From Candidatus Eisenbacteria bacterium (GTDB taxonomy: Bacteria > Eisenbacteria > RBG-16-71-46 > JACRLI01): DNA of 64,000 nt. The stretch is from the NCBI GenBank assembly GCA_016235265.1, contig JACRLI010000021.1:1-64000 (forward strand), written 5' to 3'. The stretch's first letter is position 1; each line of letters starts with the position of its first letter. Positions 35,439 through 45,190 of this stretch are shown here, piece after piece. The notes beneath the pieces are model-generated. The model worked only from the letters and a program-made list of their open reading frames with translations. It was not told the origin of the DNA and did no database searches. The position numbers and the translations under genes are program-made.

Positions 35439-36521
35439 TCACTCGACCAGCGTCGCCGCGGCCGGGAGTGCCGCGGCCAGCAGCGGGTCGCCGCAGTAGT
35501 CGTCCAGCTCGGAGGCCAGCAGCATGACCAGGTCCGCGCCGCGGGTCGGCTCGCGCAGCGGAGAAACCGTCATGCCCGGTCCCGAGGTTCGCACCACCAC
35601 GTCCGGGCCCTCCCGCGCGAACTCCACGCTCCGCTGCCCGGCCCGGAACTCGATGGACACGATCCTGCCCGGCCGGCCGGGGATCTCCGGAGCATCCTCG
35701 GGCACCACGCGCACCGGCCCGCCGCGCAAGCCGGCGAAGTTCCCGCGCGAGACCGGACGGCCCAGGCGCGTGGCGAACCACGCCGCGAACAGCGCGGCAG
35801 CGCGCGGCAGGCCTCCCGCGGGGGCGCGCACCGTGAGCGTGTCGGCGTCCTGGAGCGCCTCGCGCAGGCCGGGCCGGTCGTAGGCCCGCGCGGTCATCAC
35901 CCGCCACGGGCGCAGCCGCCGCCAGTTGAGGTCGCCCAGGGCCGGCGGGCGTGCCAGGCTGCGGACAACGGCGAGCAGCCCGCCCAATTCCGGCCCCGGC
36001 CCGAACGCGGCGCTGTCGAACACGAACCGGTCGGCCACCCCGAGCCACTCCGCGAGGTGCCGCCCGGCGATCGAGGGCGGCCCGGGCCACAACAGCACCG
36101 AGGGAACGTCCGGGGCCAGCAGCGAGCGCACCAGGCTGGGCAGCTCGGACATGGTGCGTCCGCGCGCGGCCACGACGATCTCCTCGGTGCACACGTGGCC
36201 GCGCCCGCCCTCGCCGAGGTGACAGTTGGCGGCGATCCAGGCGTCGATGTGCTCCTCCGGCGCGCCGGCGTCGGTGCGCACCAGCACCACACGGGAGGGC
36301 AGCGCCGCGCTGAGCCGCGCGAGGGCCTCGTGCAGCCGGTCGGCCTCCACCCCGTCCTGCGAGTGTGCCACCACGTTCCACAGGCAGGCGCGCGTGACCG
36401 CGCCGCCGGCGTCGGGATCGGCCGCGCTGCGCCACAGCGCCGCCAGCTCGGCCTCGATGGCCGCCACGTCCACGGGCTTTCGCCCGCCCTCGACCAGCGG
36501 CCGCAGCGCCCCGGAGGTCAT
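35439..36521 (-). CDS. opcA: OpcA-like glucose-6-phosphate dehydrogenase assembly protein
   Basis: The 360-residue protein matches OpcA, which in cyanobacteria and actinobacteria activates and helps assemble glucose-6-phosphate dehydrogenase. Supporting features are the N-terminal helix DVAAIEAELAALWRSAA, ACLWNVVAHS, EEIVVAARG and the LLAPDVPSVLLWPGPPSIAG region, plus the C-terminal ADLVMLLASELD. The position directly after zwf and before pgl is the same as in those groups, and this context is a large part of the evidence. It starts 52 bases after the zwf stop. It has no catalytic signature of its own. Confidence 0.88.
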   Translation of the reverse strand: MTSGALRPLVEGGRKPVDVAAIEAELAALWRSAADPDAGGAVTRACLWNVVAHSQDGVEADRLHEALARLSAALPSRVVLVRTDAGAPEEHIDAWIAANCHLGEGGRGHVCTEEIVVAARGRTMSELPSLVRSLLAPDVPSVLLWPGPPSIAGRHLAEWLGVADRFVFDSAAFGPGPELGGLLAVVRSLARPPALGDLNWRRLRPWRVMTARAYDRPGLREALQDADTLTVRAPAGGLPRAAALFAAWFATRLGRPVSRGNFAGLRGGPVRVVPEDAPEIPGRPGRIVSIEFRAGQRSVEFAREGPDVVVRTSGPGMTVSPLREPTRGADLVMLLASELDDYCGDPLLAAALPAAATLVE

Positions 36522-36573
36522 CGGACCGGCACGCCGCGGGCGCCCGCCGCCCTGGCCCGCGCGATATCGGCGC

Positions 36574-38115
36574 TCACAGCCGCCTCCACGCCCGCCCGTC
36601 GGCCGCCAGCAGGGCGTCGGCCTCGCGCGGGCCCCACGCCCCGGCTTCGTAGGCGCGCACCGGCACGCGGCCCTCCTCCCACCCGCGCCGCACGCCGGTG
36701 ATGAGGCGCCACGCCGCGTCAATCTCGTCGCTGCGGGTGAACAGGGTGGGATCGCCCACCAGGCTGTCCAGGATCAGGCGCTCGTAGGCCTCGGGCGGTT
36801 CCTGCCCGAACGAGGTCCCGTAGCGGAACTCCATGTTCACCGGGCGGATGCGTACGGCCGGTCCGGGCACCTTGGATTCGAACGTGAGCGCGATGCCCTC
36901 GTCGGGCTGGATGCGCATGCTCAGGAGATTCGGCTGCAGCGAGTCCGTCCCCAGGTCGCGGAACATGAGATGGGGCGCGGGACGGAAGTGAATGGCGATC
37001 TCGGAGACGCGCTTGGGCAGCCGCTTGCCCGCGCGCAGGTAGAAGGGCACGCCCGCCCAGCGCCAGTTGTCGATGAACAGCTTGAGCGCCACGTAGGTGT
37101 CCGTCTCCGAGCCCGGCGACACGCCCGGCTCCTCCGCGTAGGCGGGCACCGGCACCCCCAGGATGCTGCCCGCCGCGTACTGGCCACGCACGGAGTGGGT
37201 GGCGGCGGCGCCGGGCGGCATCGGCCGGATGGAGCGCAGCAGTTTCACCTTCTCGTCGCGCACGGCGTCGGCCTCGAAAGCCACCGGGGCCTCCATCGCG
37301 GTGAGCGACAGAAACTGGAGCATGTGGTTCTGCACGATGTCGCGCAGGATGCCCGCGGTCTCGAAGTACGCGCCGCGGCCTTCCACGCCGATGCTCTCGG
37401 CCACGGTGAGCTCCACGAAGTCCACGTAGCGGCGGTTCCAGATGGGCTCGAAGATGCTGTTGCCGAACCGGAACACCAGGAGATTCTGCACCGTCTCCTT
37501 GCCCAGGTAGTGGTCGATGCGGAACACCTGCCGCTCGTCGAACACCTCGTGCACCGTGGCGTTCAGCGCGCGCGCGCTGTCCAGGTCGTGCCCGAAGGGC
37601 TTCTCGATCACGATGCGCGTGGAGGGGCCGGCACCGAACGGGCGGTCCACCATGCCGGCCGAGCCCAGCCCCCATACGATGGGCTCGAACGAGGCCGGCG
37701 GGGTGGCCAGGTAGTAGAGCCGGTTGCCCCGCGTGCCGCGCTCGCGGTCGGAGGCCTCGCAGGCCTGCTTCAGGGCGGCGAAGTCCTCCGGGCGGGTGAA
37801 GCTGCCCGCCACGCAGGTCACCCCCGCGGCGAAGCGCTGCCAGGCGGCCGCGTCCACCGGGCGACGGCGCGCGAACTGGTCGCACGCGGCGCGCAGCGAG
37901 TCCACGAACGCCTGGCGGTCGCGCAGCGAGCGCGCGAAGCCGATCAGGGTGAACGTCTCGGGGAGCAGCCGGTCGCAGAACAGGCTGTAGAGGGCGGGCA
38001 CCAGCTTGCGGTGCGTCAGGTCGCCCGACGCGCCGAAGATCACCATCACGCCGGGGTCGGCGCGCCGGGCGTCGCGCAGCCCCTCGCGCAGCGGGTTGTC
38101 CCCGGCCTCCGCCAT
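36574..38115 (-). CDS. zwf: Glucose-6-phosphate 1-dehydrogenase
   Basis: The 513-residue enzyme oxidises glucose 6-phosphate to the lactone and makes NADPH. The N-terminal dinucleotide motif is VIFGASGDLTHRKLVPALY, EKPFGHDLDSA follows, and the active-site signature RIDHYLGKE is near residue 200. The C-terminal beta-rich domain is complete (GVPFYLRAGKRLPKR, YERLILDSLVGD). Length is normal. ATG 38115 overlaps the gnd stop by one base (TGATG). Located upstream of opcA, its likely activator. Confidence 0.96.
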   Translation of the reverse strand: MAEAGDNPLREGLRDARRADPGVMVIFGASGDLTHRKLVPALYSLFCDRLLPETFTLIGFARSLRDRQAFVDSLRAACDQFARRRPVDAAAWQRFAAGVTCVAGSFTRPEDFAALKQACEASDRERGTRGNRLYYLATPPASFEPIVWGLGSAGMVDRPFGAGPSTRIVIEKPFGHDLDSARALNATVHEVFDERQVFRIDHYLGKETVQNLLVFRFGNSIFEPIWNRRYVDFVELTVAESIGVEGRGAYFETAGILRDIVQNHMLQFLSLTAMEAPVAFEADAVRDEKVKLLRSIRPMPPGAAATHSVRGQYAAGSILGVPVPAYAEEPGVSPGSETDTYVALKLFIDNWRWAGVPFYLRAGKRLPKRVSEIAIHFRPAPHLMFRDLGTDSLQPNLLSMRIQPDEGIALTFESKVPGPAVRIRPVNMEFRYGTSFGQEPPEAYERLILDSLVGDPTLFTRSDEIDAAWRLITGVRRGWEEGRVPVRAYEAGAWGPREADALLAADGRAWRRL

Positions 38116-39011
38116 CACGATTTCCTGACCGCGTGGCCGCCGAATTCGTTGCGCAGCGCTGCGATCACCTTCGCGCCGAAGGACTCGTCCTGCCTGGACC
38201 GGAAGCGCGCCAGCAGCGAGAGGGTGAGCACCGGCGCGGGCACGCTGAGGTCCATGGCCTCCTGCACCGTCCAGCGGCCCTCGCCGGAGTCCTCCACGTA
38301 GCCGCGGATCTGCTCCAGTTCGGGGTCGGCGGCGAAGGCCCGCTCGGCCAGCTCCAGCAGCCACGAACGAACCACGCTGCCCTGGTTCCACAGGTGCGAG
38401 ATGGCCCCCAGGTCCAGCGGGAACGGCGAGGCTTTGAGAATCTCGAAGCCTTCGCCGTAGGCCTGCAGCATCCCGTATTCGATGCCGTTGTGGATCATCT
38501 TCACGTAGTGGCCCGCTCCCGGGGGGCCCACGTGCATGCAGCCGTCCGGCGGCGCCAGCGTCTTCAGCAGCGGCTCGTGGTGGGCGTACACGTCGGGCTC
38601 GGCGCCGACCATCATGCAGTAGCCCTTCTCCAGGCCCCAGATTCCGCCGCTGGTGCCGGCGTCCATGAACCGGAGCCCCTTCGCCGCGGCCTCGCCGGCC
38701 CGGCGCATGGAATCGCGGTAGTTGGAGTTGCCGCCGTCGATCACGGTGTCGCCCGGGGACAGCAGCCCATGGAGCGTGCCCAGCACCTCGTCCACCGGGG
38801 CGCCGGAGGGCACCATGATCCACACGCTGCGCGGCCGCTCCAGGAGTTCCACCAGGCGTGGGATGGTCTCCGCGGGCACGGCCCCGTGGGCCTGTGCCGC
38901 CTCGCGCGACGCGGCCTTTCGATCGAATGCCACCACCGAGTGGCCGCCGCGGAGCAACCGGGTCACCATGTTGGCGCCCATGCGCCCCAGGCCCACCATT
39001 CCGACTTTCAT
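38115..39011 (-). CDS. gnd: 6-phosphogluconate dehydrogenase, short (GndA/YqeC-like) form
   Basis: The 298-residue enzyme oxidatively decarboxylates 6-phosphogluconate to ribulose 5-phosphate. It has the Rossmann motif KVGMVGLGRMGANM, the DGGNSNYRDSMRRAGEAA and DAGTSGGIWGLEKGYCMMVG blocks, and the catalytic GAGHYVKMIHNGIEYG. It is of the short form, about 300 rather than 470 residues, which often prefers NAD. A good GGAGGT precedes ATG 39011. It lies 27 bases downstream of pgi. Confidence 0.95.
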   Translation of the reverse strand: MKVGMVGLGRMGANMVTRLLRGGHSVVAFDRKAASREAAQAHGAVPAETIPRLVELLERPRSVWIMVPSGAPVDEVLGTLHGLLSPGDTVIDGGNSNYRDSMRRAGEAAAKGLRFMDAGTSGGIWGLEKGYCMMVGAEPDVYAHHEPLLKTLAPPDGCMHVGPPGAGHYVKMIHNGIEYGMLQAYGEGFEILKASPFPLDLGAISHLWNQGSVVRSWLLELAERAFAADPELEQIRGYVEDSGEGRWTVQEAMDLSVPAPVLTLSLLARFRSRQDESFGAKVIAALRNEFGGHAVRKS

Positions 39012-39037
39012 GCGCTGCGTACCTCCGTGCCTGTCGT

Positions 39038-40822
39038 CTAGGGAAGTGTCCGGCGCACGGCCGGCCGGAGTGGCCCGGCAAGCTCGAGCGCCCGGGAAAG
39101 CTCCGCCGTCACCGCCTCCAGCCCCGCGTCCGGCCCCTGGGGCAGGTGCACGCGCAGCGCCCGGCGCCCGCGGCGATCCAGCACCAGCAGGTCCCCCAGC
39201 GCCTGCGCGTCGCGCAGCGCGCGGAACCCGAATGCGGAGCCCGGAATGGCCAGCTCCGCGCCATCCTCGGCCGTGAACTGGAGGAAGACACCGGTGTCCG
39301 GGCCACCCTTGTGGAGCTGCCCGGTGGAATGCAGGAAGCGGGGCCCATAGCCCAGCGTAACCGCGTGGGCCGCACCCAGCCGGGAGCGGATGCCCTGCAG
39401 CCGCGCCTCGCGCCCCCCGGTGCGGTGGATGTACGCGCACAGCGCCAGGTAGTCGCTCTCGTGCACCGATTCCAGGTGCGCGGCCAGCCACGCCGCGGGC
39501 GAGCCCGCGTCCCGGCCCGTCGCGCGCACCGCCGCCCCCAGGCGCGGGGAGTACTTCGGGCCGGCCTGCAGCACCATCGAGGGCGTGGCGAGCAGGGTCA
39601 CCAGCCCCTCCCCCGCCGCGCCCTCCGCCAGCAGCACGCGGGTGGTGTCCTTGCTCTCGGTCACGTTGGGCTCGTCGAAGGGGTCCACCTCGAGCAGCGC
39701 GCCCAGAACCGCCGTGGCCACCTCCCAGCGGAAGAACTCGGCCGCCAGGGCCTCCCGCTCCGGAAGGCGCCAGGTGAGGACGGGATGGCCCAGCGCGGCC
39801 AGCTCCGCGGCGAACGCCTCGTTCTCCCGGTGCTCGCCCTCCAGAGAGAAGGCCGCGAACACGCGGTCGGGTCCGTAGGCGGACGCCGCGGCGCGGGGCT
39901 CGCCGTCCACCGGCACCACCCCGCGGCCGGATTTGCCGGTGCTCTCCGCCACCAGCTGTTCCAGCCAGCTCCCCAGCGGGGCCAGCGAGGGCGAGGGCAG
40001 GAAAGTGAGCTTGTCGAAGCCGTGCCGGGCCGCCATGCCCAGGGCGGCGCCCAGGTACAGGCCGGGGTTCTCCGCGGCCGGCACGTCGGGGCCGCACGCG
40101 GCGGCCATGGCGCGCGCGTGGGCCAGGAAGGCCGTCAGGTCCAATCCCAGCAGCGCAGCGGGGACCACCCCGAAGAGCGAGAGCGCCGAATAGCGGCCCC
40201 CGATGTCGGGCGGGTTCAGGAACGCGCCGCGAAAGCCGCGCTCGGTGGCCTGCCGCGCGAGCGAGGTGCCCGGATCGGTGATGACCAGGAAGCGCGAGGC
40301 GGGATCCGACACGCCCAGTTCGCCGACGCGGCGCAGGAAGTACTCCTGGAACGACGCGCTCTCCACCGTGGTGCCGGACTTGCTCGAGACCACGAAGATG
40401 GTGCGCGAGGGATCGCAGGCGGCCTCGGCGGCGCGCACGGATTCAGGGGAGGTGTTGTCCAGGACCTGCACGTCGAGGTGGCCCGGGGCCACGCCGAACA
40501 CCGAGCGCAGGACCTCGGGGCACAGGCTGGATCCACCCATGCCCAGCAGCAGCGCGTGACGGAATCCCTCGGAGGTCAGCTGCCCCACGAGCGTCCCCAG
40601 GCCCGGGAGCGCCGCGGCCGAGATGTCAGGGACGTGCAGCCAGCCCAGGCGCGAGGTCACCACGCGGACGTGGGCGGGATCGTCGGTCCACAGCGAAGGG
40701 TCGTGCTGCCAGAGGCGCCGGGCAGCCTGGTCGCGCTGCAACCCGGTGAGCGTGTCCGCGAGGGGACGGTCGAGCCGCGAAAGCGCGCTCGTGACCGCGA
40801 ATGCGTGGGTTCCCGATCCCAT
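39038..40822 (-). CDS. pgi: Glucose-6-phosphate isomerase (Tal-Pgi C-terminal type)
   Basis: The 594-residue protein interconverts glucose and fructose 6-phosphate. It has the double SIS architecture (LGMGGSSLCPEVLRSVFG, VVSSKSGTTVESASFQEYFL). The sequence is closest in style to the isomerase half of the fused transaldolase-isomerase proteins (GYGPRFLHSTGQLHKGGPDT, LESVHESDYLALCAYIHRTG). Here it stands without the transaldolase half. GGAGGAGG precedes ATG 40822. It is the first gene of the operon, behind a promoter about 75 bases upstream. Confidence 0.92.
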   Translation of the reverse strand: MGSGTHAFAVTSALSRLDRPLADTLTGLQRDQAARRLWQHDPSLWTDDPAHVRVVTSRLGWLHVPDISAAALPGLGTLVGQLTSEGFRHALLLGMGGSSLCPEVLRSVFGVAPGHLDVQVLDNTSPESVRAAEAACDPSRTIFVVSSKSGTTVESASFQEYFLRRVGELGVSDPASRFLVITDPGTSLARQATERGFRGAFLNPPDIGGRYSALSLFGVVPAALLGLDLTAFLAHARAMAAACGPDVPAAENPGLYLGAALGMAARHGFDKLTFLPSPSLAPLGSWLEQLVAESTGKSGRGVVPVDGEPRAAASAYGPDRVFAAFSLEGEHRENEAFAAELAALGHPVLTWRLPEREALAAEFFRWEVATAVLGALLEVDPFDEPNVTESKDTTRVLLAEGAAGEGLVTLLATPSMVLQAGPKYSPRLGAAVRATGRDAGSPAAWLAAHLESVHESDYLALCAYIHRTGGREARLQGIRSRLGAAHAVTLGYGPRFLHSTGQLHKGGPDTGVFLQFTAEDGAELAIPGSAFGFRALRDAQALGDLLVLDRRGRRALRVHLPQGPDAGLEAVTAELSRALELAGPLRPAVRRTLP

Positions 40823-40895
40823 GGGTGCAGCCTCCTCCGTGGCGCGCGGACCCCCAGCGCGGCGCGCGCATGCGCGCGGCGCGGCCCGCGCGTGC

Positions 40896-40925
40896 ATCTT
40901 ACATGACCCCCCAAGGGAAAGCCAA
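40896..40925 (-). promoter_or_regulatory. Promoter of the pgi-gnd-zwf-opcA-pgl-glk-tkt operon
   Basis: Minus-strand TTGGCT (40920-40925) and TAAGAT (40896-40901) with an 18-base spacer. Transcription would begin near 40889, about 67 bases before the pgi ATG. No other promoter-like site was seen inside the operon. Confidence 0.55.
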
Positions 40926-41552
40926 CGGCGGCGGGCCCGGAACCAGGCGCTGAAACATCGAAGATACCGGTGTCGGGAGGGGAAGCGTGGGGGTGTTCCA
41001 GGGGGTTGCGTCACGAACGGAAGAAGCGGCGAGGACTCGCGGTCGGCGAAGCCCAGCGCACGCTTTCCCCCAAGGTGCACCGGGACATCGCCGCCGCGAA
41101 ACTCCAGGCCACCGGGGCGGGACCGATTCGAGATGTGGGGCAGTGGCTGCCACGGTTCCACCCCGGTCCTGGACGGCGATGCGATGCGGTATGCGGTGCG
41201 GTGCCGCCCGGGTCGGCCGGAGCTGGTCTTCGCGAACGACCGGGACATTCGCGGCGGGGCGCTCCCGTGGGGAGGTGCGCCCCACTGCAGACGCTACGGG
41301 CTTGGATGGAGAATCCCGCGCCGCGATTCGTGGGAATTCGGCCTCCGGAGGCGAAGGCGCAACCACATGTACGCCAACGCATTGGGCGACGGGGCGGGGA
41401 TTGCGACAATTCCCTAAAGGTCGGGGATTATGCTCCCGATACCCCAAATGACGTTGGAAGTCCTCGGCCCTACCCCGGGCCTCGATCGACAAGGGACCGG
41501 GTTGTCCGCGGGCGCATCCGGCCGCGGCGCCTCTCAACGGATGAGGTCACTC
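40926..41552. other. Intergenic region, about 630 bases, between pgi and the Rrf2 gene
   Basis: No gene is supported here; open frames in it are G+C-driven and lack ribosome-binding sites. It contains a perfect 12-base palindrome GCCTCCGGAGGC at 41341-41352 and imperfect dyads at 41420-41445 (GGGGATTATGCTCCC). The latter could be an operator for the Rrf2 regulator. TTGCGA at 41401 is a possible -35 without a clear -10. Confidence 0.4.
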
Positions 41553-41990
41553 ATGCACTTCAGTCTCAGTACCCAGTTCGGACTTCGCATCCTGCTGTTC
41601 GCCGCCCCGGTGAATCGCAAGACCACCACGCGCGAAATCGCCCAGTTCTACGGCCTGCCCCTGGACCCGGTGCGCAAGGCGGCCCGCCGCCTCGGGCGCC
41701 TGGGCTACCTCGACACCGAACGCGGCCAGACCGGCGGGCTGCGCCTGTCGCGTCCCGCAAGCGAAATTCCCCTGGGCTCGGTGGTGCGCCAGCTGGAGGG
41801 CGAGGAATCCGGCAACAGCGCCTACGAAGGCTTCGCGCGTCCGCACGCCGAGGCCCTGCGCCACGCCATCCGCGAGGCCGAGTCGCACTTCTGGGAGAAG
41901 CTGGATCACGTGGCCCTCTCGGAGCTGACGTCGCGCACCGACGTCACCGAGTCGGGCTCTCACCCGGGAGAGGACCAGCGGGCCGCCTAG
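41553..41990 (+). CDS. Rrf2-family transcriptional regulator lacking cluster-ligating cysteines
   Basis: The 145-residue protein has the Rrf2 winged-helix layout: STQFGLRILLFAA, TTREIAQFYGLPLDPVRKAA, LGRLGYLDTERGQTGGLRLS, then the dimer helix. IscR and NsrR bind an Fe-S cluster through three Cys after the wing; this protein has no Cys at all, the region reading EGEESGNSAYEGFARP. It therefore cannot sense through a cluster in the known way. ATG 41553 is preceded by GAGGT at 5 bases. It converges on the TonB/binding-protein operon, and the pgi operon diverges on the other side; its target is unknown. Confidence 0.85.
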   Translation: MHFSLSTQFGLRILLFAAPVNRKTTTREIAQFYGLPLDPVRKAARRLGRLGYLDTERGQTGGLRLSRPASEIPLGSVVRQLEGEESGNSAYEGFARPHAEALRHAIREAESHFWEKLDHVALSELTSRTDVTESGSHPGEDQRAA

Positions 41991-42043
41991 GCGGACCGGC
42001 GCGGCAGGGCTGCGCGCGCGTCACAATCCAGGGAGTGGAAGCG

Positions 42044-42070
42044 AGAGAGGCGCCCCCACGGCGCCTCTCT
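42044..42070. terminator. Stem-loop between convergent rrf2-like and binding-protein genes
   Basis: AGAGAGGCGCC pairs perfectly with GGCGCCTCTCT over a 5-base loop, 4 bases past the stop of the minus-strand binding-protein gene and 53 past the Rrf2 stop. It is suited to end both transcripts. Confidence 0.7.
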
Positions 42071-42074
42071 GGCG

Positions 42075-43058
42075 TCAGGGAACCACCTTGTGGACCTGCG
42101 CAAGGGTGGATTTGGGCAATTCCAGCGCCAGTTCCGACGCCACCCTGAGGCTCAATGCAATCGTAATCGCGGCTTGTTCCACAGGCTGCTCCCCGCTCAC
42201 CGCCCGGCCGTCCATCGCCTGGCGGGCCAGGCGCGCGGCCAGGCGACCCACCGCCTGGGCGTCGAGACCCACCGCCGCCAGCACCCCGGGACGCATCAGC
42301 GACTCGCTGAACACCAGCATCGGGACCTTCTTGTCGGCGCAGGTGCGGCGCGCAAACTCGAACACCGCGGGCGAGGCGGTGGCGGGATCCGACCCGAACC
42401 ACAGCACGTCGGCGCGGGCCACGGCCACTCGGAACTGCTCGGCCAGCGCGGTGCCCGCGCGCGGCTCCACGATCACGGCCTCCAGGTTGTGCCGGGCCGC
42501 CGCCTGGGCCATCGCGGTGCGAAAGCCCTGGTCGGTGGCTTCGCTGGTCACCATGCCCAGGCGACCGCCCGAGGGCACGAGCAGCCGGGCCACCCTCGCC
42601 AGCGCGGCGCAATCCACCTGGGAGGGCAGCCAGCAGACGCCGGGCGCGTCGAGCCCCAGCCGTTCCCCGTGATCCACCAGGGCACACACCAGCGGCGCCC
42701 GGGGCGCGGCCTGGTGCGCGAGCCGCGCGGCGCGTGGGCCCACGGCCACCAGGACCTCGGGGGCCTGCCGCTGCAGGGCCTGGCGCACGAACTCCACGTT
42801 CGAGTCGTCCGCCCCCAGGTCGTACTGGATCCACCCCGACGGCAGCGCGGCACGGAAGCCGGCCACCGCCCGGTTGTAGGGATCGAGGTCCCGGCTCTTG
42901 ATCACCGCGATGCCCGCCGCGCGGGCAACCGGGACGATGCCCGCGGCCAGACACGCCGCCAGCAACGCGCCCCCGACCGCGCGCCCGAAACCGGGGCGGC
43001 GGGTCGCCGGGCGGCGCGAGCGGGATGCGCCGCGGTGTCCTGCGCGCGTGCGCGTCAC
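42075..43058 (-). CDS. Periplasmic ABC-type substrate-binding protein (ABC_sub_bind / TrpX-like)
   Basis: The 327-residue product has a signal peptide (GRAVGGALLAACLAAG, ending near ARA). Two Rossmann-like lobes of the TrpX-like, LivK-related binding-protein fold follow: AVIKSRDLDPYNRAVAGFR, EVLVAVGPRAARLAH, ADVLWFGSDPATASP, KKVPMLVFSESLMRPG. The start is a GTG at 43058 with GAGG upstream; the TonB receptor stop is only 7 bases before it. No ABC permease or ATPase is nearby, so it may present a ligand to a sensor rather than to a transporter. Paired TonB receptor and TrpX-like protein genes are known in other proteobacteria with sensory proteins. Confidence 0.8.
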   Translation of the reverse strand: MTRTRAGHRGASRSRRPATRRPGFGRAVGGALLAACLAAGIVPVARAAGIAVIKSRDLDPYNRAVAGFRAALPSGWIQYDLGADDSNVEFVRQALQRQAPEVLVAVGPRAARLAHQAAPRAPLVCALVDHGERLGLDAPGVCWLPSQVDCAALARVARLLVPSGGRLGMVTSEATDQGFRTAMAQAAARHNLEAVIVEPRAGTALAEQFRVAVARADVLWFGSDPATASPAVFEFARRTCADKKVPMLVFSESLMRPGVLAAVGLDAQAVGRLAARLARQAMDGRAVSGEQPVEQAAITIALSLRVASELALELPKSTLAQVHKVVP

Positions 43059-43065
43059 GCCGGCC

Positions 43066-45075
43066 TCACTCTCTCCCGGTCTGGAGGGCCACGCGGACCA
43101 CACGGCCGTACTGCGGCAGCAGATCCTCGCGATGCTCGGGCCCGCCGGGATCCGAGTAGGCGCGGCCGAGGAGATTGCGAACCCCGAGGCTGAAGCGCGT
43201 CGCACCGCCCCACGGCGCGCACGTCACATTCAGGTGCACCAGGTGGACCGGCTCCGCGGTGGAGCCGAGGAGCGTGAGGCGGGACGAGGCGAACTGGTAC
43301 TCGAACGCGGTTTCCAGGCGCTCCCGCAGCCAGGGGCGGGTGAATCGGATCGCGGCCGTGGCCCGCGGGGAGTTGCTCAGGGACCCTCCGGCCTCGTCCT
43401 CGGTGCGCTGCAGGCAGATCCAGGCGCGGGCCGTCCCGCCCAGGACCGGGTGCATCCATTCCGCCTCCAGCCCATTGGTGTTCGCCACCCCCAGGTTGCG
43501 CAGGAAGATGGTGTCCCCGCTCGCCTCCTGGTCCACCAGGTCCTGCAGGTGATTGTGGAAGCCGGAGAGCACGAACGTGCCGCGCCCCACGGGGAGCTCC
43601 CACGCCAGTTCCAGGCCCAGGATCCGCTCGCTGCGCAGTTCCGGCGCGGCGTATCCGAAGTAGGAAGGCTGGTAGTAGAGCTCGTAGGGCGTGGGCTGGC
43701 GGTACGACGTGCCGCCCAGGGCCTTGATCGTGCCGGCCCGGCCCGCGTTCCACACCAGGGCCAGGTGCGGGCTCCATTCGGCCACGTCACCCACGCCCAT
43801 GCTGGAGTGGGTCGCGTCAAAGCGCAGCGCCCCCGTGGCGGTCAGCGCGGTTCCGAAGTGGGACTCGAGCTGCACGTAGGCCGAAAGCTCGCGCGACGAG
43901 GTGTAGCTGCGCAGGTACTCGGAGGCCGGCTCCAAGTCGTAGGTCCACTGCCGCAGCCTGGGATGCAGTTCCAGCAGTCCGCCCGCCTGCAGCGAGTGCC
44001 GCGCCCCCAGCGCCCGCGTGACGCGCGCCTCCAGCCCGGCCTCCCATCCCTCGGCGACATCCACCTGCTGCACGGGCGCGCCGCCGCTCCCGGCCGGCGC
44101 GTACTCGTACAGGCCGTCGTAGTGGGTGGCCCCCCCGAAGGCGCGCAGTTCCACCCCCAGCGAGGGCGAAAGCTGGTCCGTCCGACGCACCTGGAGGTAC
44201 GCCCGCTCGTCGAAGGTGTGCGTGCCCCGGCTGCCGGGCAGCGTGCCATAGGAGGCGGTCGGCACCCACTTGGTGCGGCCGGTGTAGAACCCGTCCAGGC
44301 TCCAGTTGCGCGAGCGCAGGGACACGAACGCGCTGCGGCCGCGCTCCCCGTCCGCCCCGGTCACCAGGCCGTCGGGAGTCTCCGGCCCCGCCAGCTCGGG
44401 AAAGCGGAGAGACCGGCCATCCGTACGGAATCCGCGCAGGGACACCAGCAGCCCGCCCCCCGTGCCCACGGGAACGGCGGCGTACCCGGAACCCTCCGCC
44501 CAGCCGTGGTCGCCCGCCAGGATCCGGGCCGAGCTGGCCTGCTGCTCCCCGGGGTCGCGGGTGACGATGTGGATCACCCCGAACACCGCGTCCGAGCCGT
44601 ACAGCGCCGAGATCGGGCCGCGGATGATCTCGATCCTGCGGACCAGGCGCAGGTCCAGCCCGAAGTCCTCGCCGACGGATGCGTCCTCGTAGACGGGCCC
44701 GTTCACCTTCTGCCCGTTCAGCATCAGCAGCAGCCGGTTGTTGTAGTCGGAGGGGCGGCCCACACCGCGCACGCCGGCGTACATGTAGTTATGGTCGTTG
44801 GTGACGTAGAAGCCGCGCACCGAGCGCAGCACCTCGGCCAGCGTGGTCCAGCCGTACCGGGCGATCTCCGCGGCGGAGATGACAGTGACCACCGCGGGGG
44901 CCTCCCCCAAGCTCTGGACCCTGCGGGCGGCCCCCTCCACCACCGCCTCCTCGCGGGCGAGGGCGAAGGGGTCCTCCTCCTCGGCGCGGGCCGGGGAGAT
45001 GGCCGGGGGCAGGGCCAGGGCCCCGAAAACGAGAACCAGCACGGACACGCCGCGGCGAACGCGGAAACGCGACAC
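43066..45075 (-). CDS. TonB-dependent outer-membrane receptor
   Basis: The 669-residue protein has a signal peptide ([16 protein letters not shown]). A plug domain follows ([39 protein letters not shown]), then a long beta-barrel ending in [11 protein letters not shown]. The plug is of the BtuB/colicin I receptor type, so the cargo might be a cobalamin-like or metal-chelate compound, but this is not determined. No clear TonB box was found beyond [17 protein letters not shown]. The start is a GTG at 45075 with AAGGAG at 7 bases. It is followed 7 bases later by the binding-protein gene and diverges from a methyl-accepting protein gene. Confidence 0.9.
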   Translation of the reverse strand: MSRFRVRRGVSVLVLVFGALALPPAISPARAEEEDPFALAREEAVVEGAARRVQSLGEAPAVVTVISAAEIARYGWTTLAEVLRSVRGFYVTNDHNYMYAGVRGVGRPSDYNNRLLLMLNGQKVNGPVYEDASVGEDFGLDLRLVRRIEIIRGPISALYGSDAVFGVIHIVTRDPGEQQASSARILAGDHGWAEGSGYAAVPVGTGGGLLVSLRGFRTDGRSLRFPELAGPETPDGLVTGADGERGRSAFVSLRSRNWSLDGFYTGRTKWVPTASYGTLPGSRGTHTFDERAYLQVRRTDQLSPSLGVELRAFGGATHYDGLYEYAPAGSGGAPVQQVDVAEGWEAGLEARVTRALGARHSLQAGGLLELHPRLRQWTYDLEPASEYLRSYTSSRELSAYVQLESHFGTALTATGALRFDATHSSMGVGDVAEWSPHLALVWNAGRAGTIKALGGTSYRQPTPYELYYQPSYFGYAAPELRSERILGLELAWELPVGRGTFVLSGFHNHLQDLVDQEASGDTIFLRNLGVANTNGLEAEWMHPVLGGTARAWICLQRTEDEAGGSLSNSPRATAAIRFTRPWLRERLETAFEYQFASSRLTLLGSTAEPVHLVHLNVTCAPWGGATRFSLGVRNLLGRAYSDPGGPEHREDLLPQYGRVVRVALQTGRE

Positions 45076-45190
45076 TGGATGCTCCTTTGGCAAGGTTGGG
45101 GGCGGGCGGCTCGAATTGCGCCGCCGGGGGCGCATCGGGCCCGGGATTCGGGTGGGGGCAGAACACAGGTCTCCACCGGGAGCCGGTGCG

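Noticed and set aside
38858..40906. A 682-codon plus-strand frame opposite pgi and gnd
   Set aside because: Antisense to two confidently identified enzymes.
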